This document shows, piece after piece, positions 22,539 to 24,329 of a DNA stretch of 24,329 bases. Every line of letters starts with the position of its first letter. Position 1 is the stretch's first letter. Made by a program: the position numbers and the translations under genes. Origin of the DNA: JBBPYC01 sp038200275 (GTDB taxonomy: Bacteria; Pseudomonadota; Gammaproteobacteria; Burkholderiales; Burkholderiaceae_C); assembly GCA_038200275.1 (NCBI GenBank), contig JBBPYC010000040.1, forward strand, positions 1-24,329. Direction: 5' to 3'. The notes beneath the pieces are model-generated. The model ran no database searches and was not told the origin of the DNA. It worked only from the letters and a program-made list of their open reading frames with translations.

Positions 22539-23686
22539 GGGAGCCGCCTCAAGATCAAGCTGACGTGGGACGACATGACGCCGCCGTCCGCATGCACGAA
22601 GGCGTGACGCGGCGGGTCGATCTGGCGCGTGCCGGCCTGATCGGTCATCTGTCGATACGCCTCCACCACGTGGGCGAGCCCACCGGCCACACCACAATGA
22701 CCGAACGACAACAGACCACCGTGCGTATTAAGCGGCAGCGGACCGTTGGCTGCAAAGTCGCCACGACGCAACCGGCCAGCGGCCTGCCCGCGCGGCGCGA
22801 AACCGATTTCTTCGAGCAGCATCGCAAGCGTGATCGTGAATGAGTCGTAGATCGCCAAATAGTCGATGTCGGACAGCGAGAGTCCAGCGGCTTCGAACGC
22901 GCCGCGCGCTGCGCGCCGTGCCCCGCACTGCAACACGTCCTGCATCGCGCTCAAGTGTTGGTGCTGGTGCGCCTGTCCACTGCCGATCAACTCAACGCTG
23001 GGCGATCGCCCCGCATCGGCCGACACCACCAGTGCCATCGCGCCGTCGGAGATCGGGCAACAGTCAAGCAGCTTGAGCGGCGCTGCAATTGGCTTGGACA
23101 CCAGCACGTCCTCAACTGCGATCGGCGTTCTCAAGTGCGCATCCGGATGCTGTGCGGCGTTGGCGCGCATCAGCACGGCGAACTCGGCGAGATCGGTTTC
23201 GCTGGAGCCGGTCTCATGCAGGTAGCGTGATGCGAGCAGGCCGTAGTAGGCGGGCACCGACGCGCCGTTGGGAACTTCGAAGTCGGCGTCACCAACCTGG
23301 GCGAGCGTCTGGATCGAGTTGTCGCGCGACTGACCCGACAGACGGTTTTCACCGGCCACAACCAGCACATTGCGGCAACGGCCGCTGGCGACCAACTCCC
23401 CTGCCAACATCAACATCGCCGCGCCGGATGCACCACCCAGTTGCAGGCTGTGTGCGTAGCTTGGCGTGAGTGCAAAGCGTTCGCAGAACAGCGTCGACAA
23501 CATCAGGTGCGGCGCGGTGGTTGCATATCCGCACAGCACGCCGTCGATCGCGTTGCGAGACAGATCGGCCGCGGTGAGGGCCTGATTCGCGGCCTGCGCC
23601 ATCAGGTCGAGCGCGTTGCAACTGGCGTGACGGCCAAACGCGGTGCCCGCGGCGCCGGTCAAAAAAGCAGGTCGAGGGCTTTTCAC
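22535..23686 (-). CDS. Thiolase-fold protein lacking the nucleophilic Cys (putative aldolase)
   Basis: A 383-aa member of the SCP2-thiolase-like/lipid-transfer family. The usual C-A-S-G nucleophile site reads GGASGAAM (G85), and the C-terminal Cys loop reads HADGGVMSSH (D367). LAIYDSFTITLAMLLEEIGF, LNTHGGLLSFGHCGVAGG and VVAGENRLSGQSRD are family motifs; His322 and His330 are kept. Without the Cys it cannot do ordinary thiolysis. The pairing with a DUF35 partner points to retro-aldol cleavage of a 3-hydroxyacyl-CoA, as for Ltp2. I chose GTG 23686 (VKSPRPAFLTG) because homologues begin here; TTG 23737 and GTG 23707 are in-frame alternatives. It is first in the minus-strand operon and overlaps the DUF35 gene by four bases. 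Confidence 0.88.
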   Translation of the reverse strand: MKSPRPAFLTGAAGTAFGRHASCNALDLMAQAANQALTAADLSRNAIDGVLCGYATTAPHLMLSTLFCERFALTPSYAHSLQLGGASGAAMLMLAGELVASGRCRNVLVVAGENRLSGQSRDNSIQTLAQVGDADFEVPNGASVPAYYGLLASRYLHETGSSETDLAEFAVLMRANAAQHPDAHLRTPIAVEDVLVSKPIAAPLKLLDCCPISDGAMALVVSADAGRSPSVELIGSGQAHQHQHLSAMQDVLQCGARRAARGAFEAAGLSLSDIDYLAIYDSFTITLAMLLEEIGFAPRGQAAGRLRRGDFAANGPLPLNTHGGLLSFGHCGVAGGLAHVVEAYRQMTDQAGTRQIDPPRHAFVHADGGVMSSHVSLILRRLP

Positions 23687-23748
23687 CAGACGCAGCCAAC
23701 CGGGCACGCGCGTTCTGTGGTTTCGCCTGGCGCACAAATTTTCGTCAT
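23683..23748 (-). other. Short leader ORF before the thiolase-like gene
   Basis: ATG at 23748 opens a 21-codon frame (begins MTKICAPGETTERACP, ends CVW) whose TGA (23685-23683) overlaps the GTG chosen as the thiolase-like start, giving GTGA. The arrangement would permit coupling. No good ribosome site precedes the ATG, so it may be coincidental. Confidence 0.25.
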
Positions 23749-23858
23749 GATGATTTCGCTACAAAATTTCTGCCGAAATGGATTGACCGTTGCGCCGACT
23801 CCTGCGCAGGTCTTGGTGTTTGGTTAAGGGCGTCGAGTCAGCAATACGAACAATTGGA

Positions 23859-23922
23859 CTGTCGGATCGGCACCGGCGTCAAGTCAGACCAGCCGACCCG
23901 TCCTGTGCGCATTGTCCGACAG
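23859..23922. repeat. Spaced inverted repeat CTGTCGGA / TCCGACAG
   Basis: Perfect 8-bp arms at 23859-23866 and 23915-23922 are separated by 48 bp in the gap between the thiolase-like operon and the rightward gene. GGCAC occurs shortly after each arm. It may be a paired operator or a chance match. Confidence 0.3.
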
Positions 23923-23931
23923 GCACTGTGG

Positions 23932-23959
23932 TTGCCATCAGCTATTCTTTCTTGCTAAT
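23932..23959 (+). promoter_or_regulatory. Candidate sigma-70 promoter
   Basis: TTGCCA (23932-23937), a 16-bp spacer and GCTAAT (23954-23959) form a plausible -35/-10 pair (five and four of six consensus bases). Transcription would start near 23966, upstream of TGGAG and the ATG at 23985. Confidence 0.4.
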
Positions 23960-23984
23960 GGATTCAAATGGAGCACAGACCATC

Positions 23985-24329
23985 ATGGCGAAAAGCGACA
24001 GTGTGAACAGCAAAGCGGCGGGCAAAACCGCCGGACGCGTGACCGATAGCGGCTCCAGCCAAGCGCCCGATGCCGCACACGGCGACCAGCTTGTGCAAAA
24101 GGCGATCGATACGCAGGAGATTGCAGCGTCGATGCCGCACAACCCGAACAGCTTGAAGGACAGCGGCCACGACAGCGCCGCGAATCCGTCCGAAGGTGCC
24201 CAGGCCGACAAGACCTCCAAGCTGGCCAGCGCAAGCACGCTGACCGAGCGCAATGAGAACGACAAGACGAACGGTGCCGCCGACGAGCCGGGCACGAACC
24301 CGACGGTTGGGCCATTGAGCCGCGTGCGG
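23985..24329 (+). CDS. Hydrophilic low-complexity protein, 3' truncated by window end
   Basis: An open frame of 115 codons runs off the window without a stop. The sequence is rich in Ala, Ser, Asp, Lys, Asn and Gly, has no hydrophobic segment and looks intrinsically disordered (SDSVNSKAAGKTAGRVTD, LTERNENDKTNGAADEPG). The ATG at 23985 is preceded by TGGAG 11 bases upstream, and a plausible promoter ends at 23959. An in-frame ATG at 23958 overlaps that promoter and is less likely. I do not recognise the family from this part. Large clade 2 catalases have a disordered polar N-terminus of similar style, but no catalase motif is visible yet, so this is only a possibility. Confidence 0.6.
   Translation, partial: MAKSDSVNSKAAGKTAGRVTDSGSSQAPDAAHGDQLVQKAIDTQEIAASMPHNPNSLKDSGHDSAANPSEGAQADKTSKLASASTLTERNENDKTNGAADEPGTNPTVGPLSRVR

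Noticed and set aside
1..24329. CRISPR array, tRNA or rRNA genes, integrase or attachment sites
   Set aside because: No regularly spaced repeats, cloverleaf sequence or rRNA-like tracts were seen, and the only mobile-element trace is the IS481 remnant.

Overview
The window looks like chromosomal DNA of a GC-rich betaproteobacterium, most likely Burkholderiales. The reasons are the family resemblance of CysB, the gene order accA-alkA-cysS next to TPR-cyclophilin-ppiB-lpxH, and a Bug-type solute receptor. This placement is an inference from remembered families and gene order; no search was run.

Layout. 1-720 holds a decayed IS481-type transposase remnant. 752-3956 (minus) carries cysS, a 3-methyladenine DNA glycosylase gene and accA, transcribed in that order. 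4355-7992 (plus) carries a TPR lipoprotein-like or periplasmic protein, an exported cyclophilin, a cytosolic cyclophilin (ppiB), lpxH and an MtfA-type zinc peptidase. A YpfH-like alpha/beta hydrolase whose catalytic residues are altered (8065-8733, minus) lies divergent from cysB (8954-9898, plus). cysB is followed by a methionine aminotransferase-like gene (9955-11130).

11146-17978 is a complete carotenoid cluster: crtE (minus), crtX-crtY-crtI-crtB (plus, overlapping or nearly so) and crtZ (minus, convergent). The encoded route is FPP/IPP to GGPP (CrtE), phytoene (CrtB), lycopene (CrtI), beta-carotene (CrtY), zeaxanthin (CrtZ) and zeaxanthin glucosides (CrtX). The gene content is that of the Pantoea-type cluster, but crtE is flipped and no idi is present. 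A nine-codon mini-ORF joins the crtY stop to the crtI start through two ATGA overlaps. A perfect inverted repeat covers the crtZ start codon.

18034-23686 (minus) is a tight five-gene operon: a thiolase-fold protein without the nucleophilic cysteine, a DUF35 zinc-ribbon/OB protein, a MaoC-type hydratase, a Bug solute-binding receptor and an NDP-forming acyl-CoA synthetase. A Cys-less thiolase paired with DUF35 and a MaoC hydratase is the arrangement known for retro-aldolase side-chain cleavage (Ltp2/ChsH2). I therefore propose an uptake, activation, hydration and retro-aldol pathway for an unidentified acid. This is the most promising candidate for an undescribed system here. The window ends inside a plus-strand gene for a hydrophilic, low-complexity N-terminus (23985 onward) that I cannot identify.
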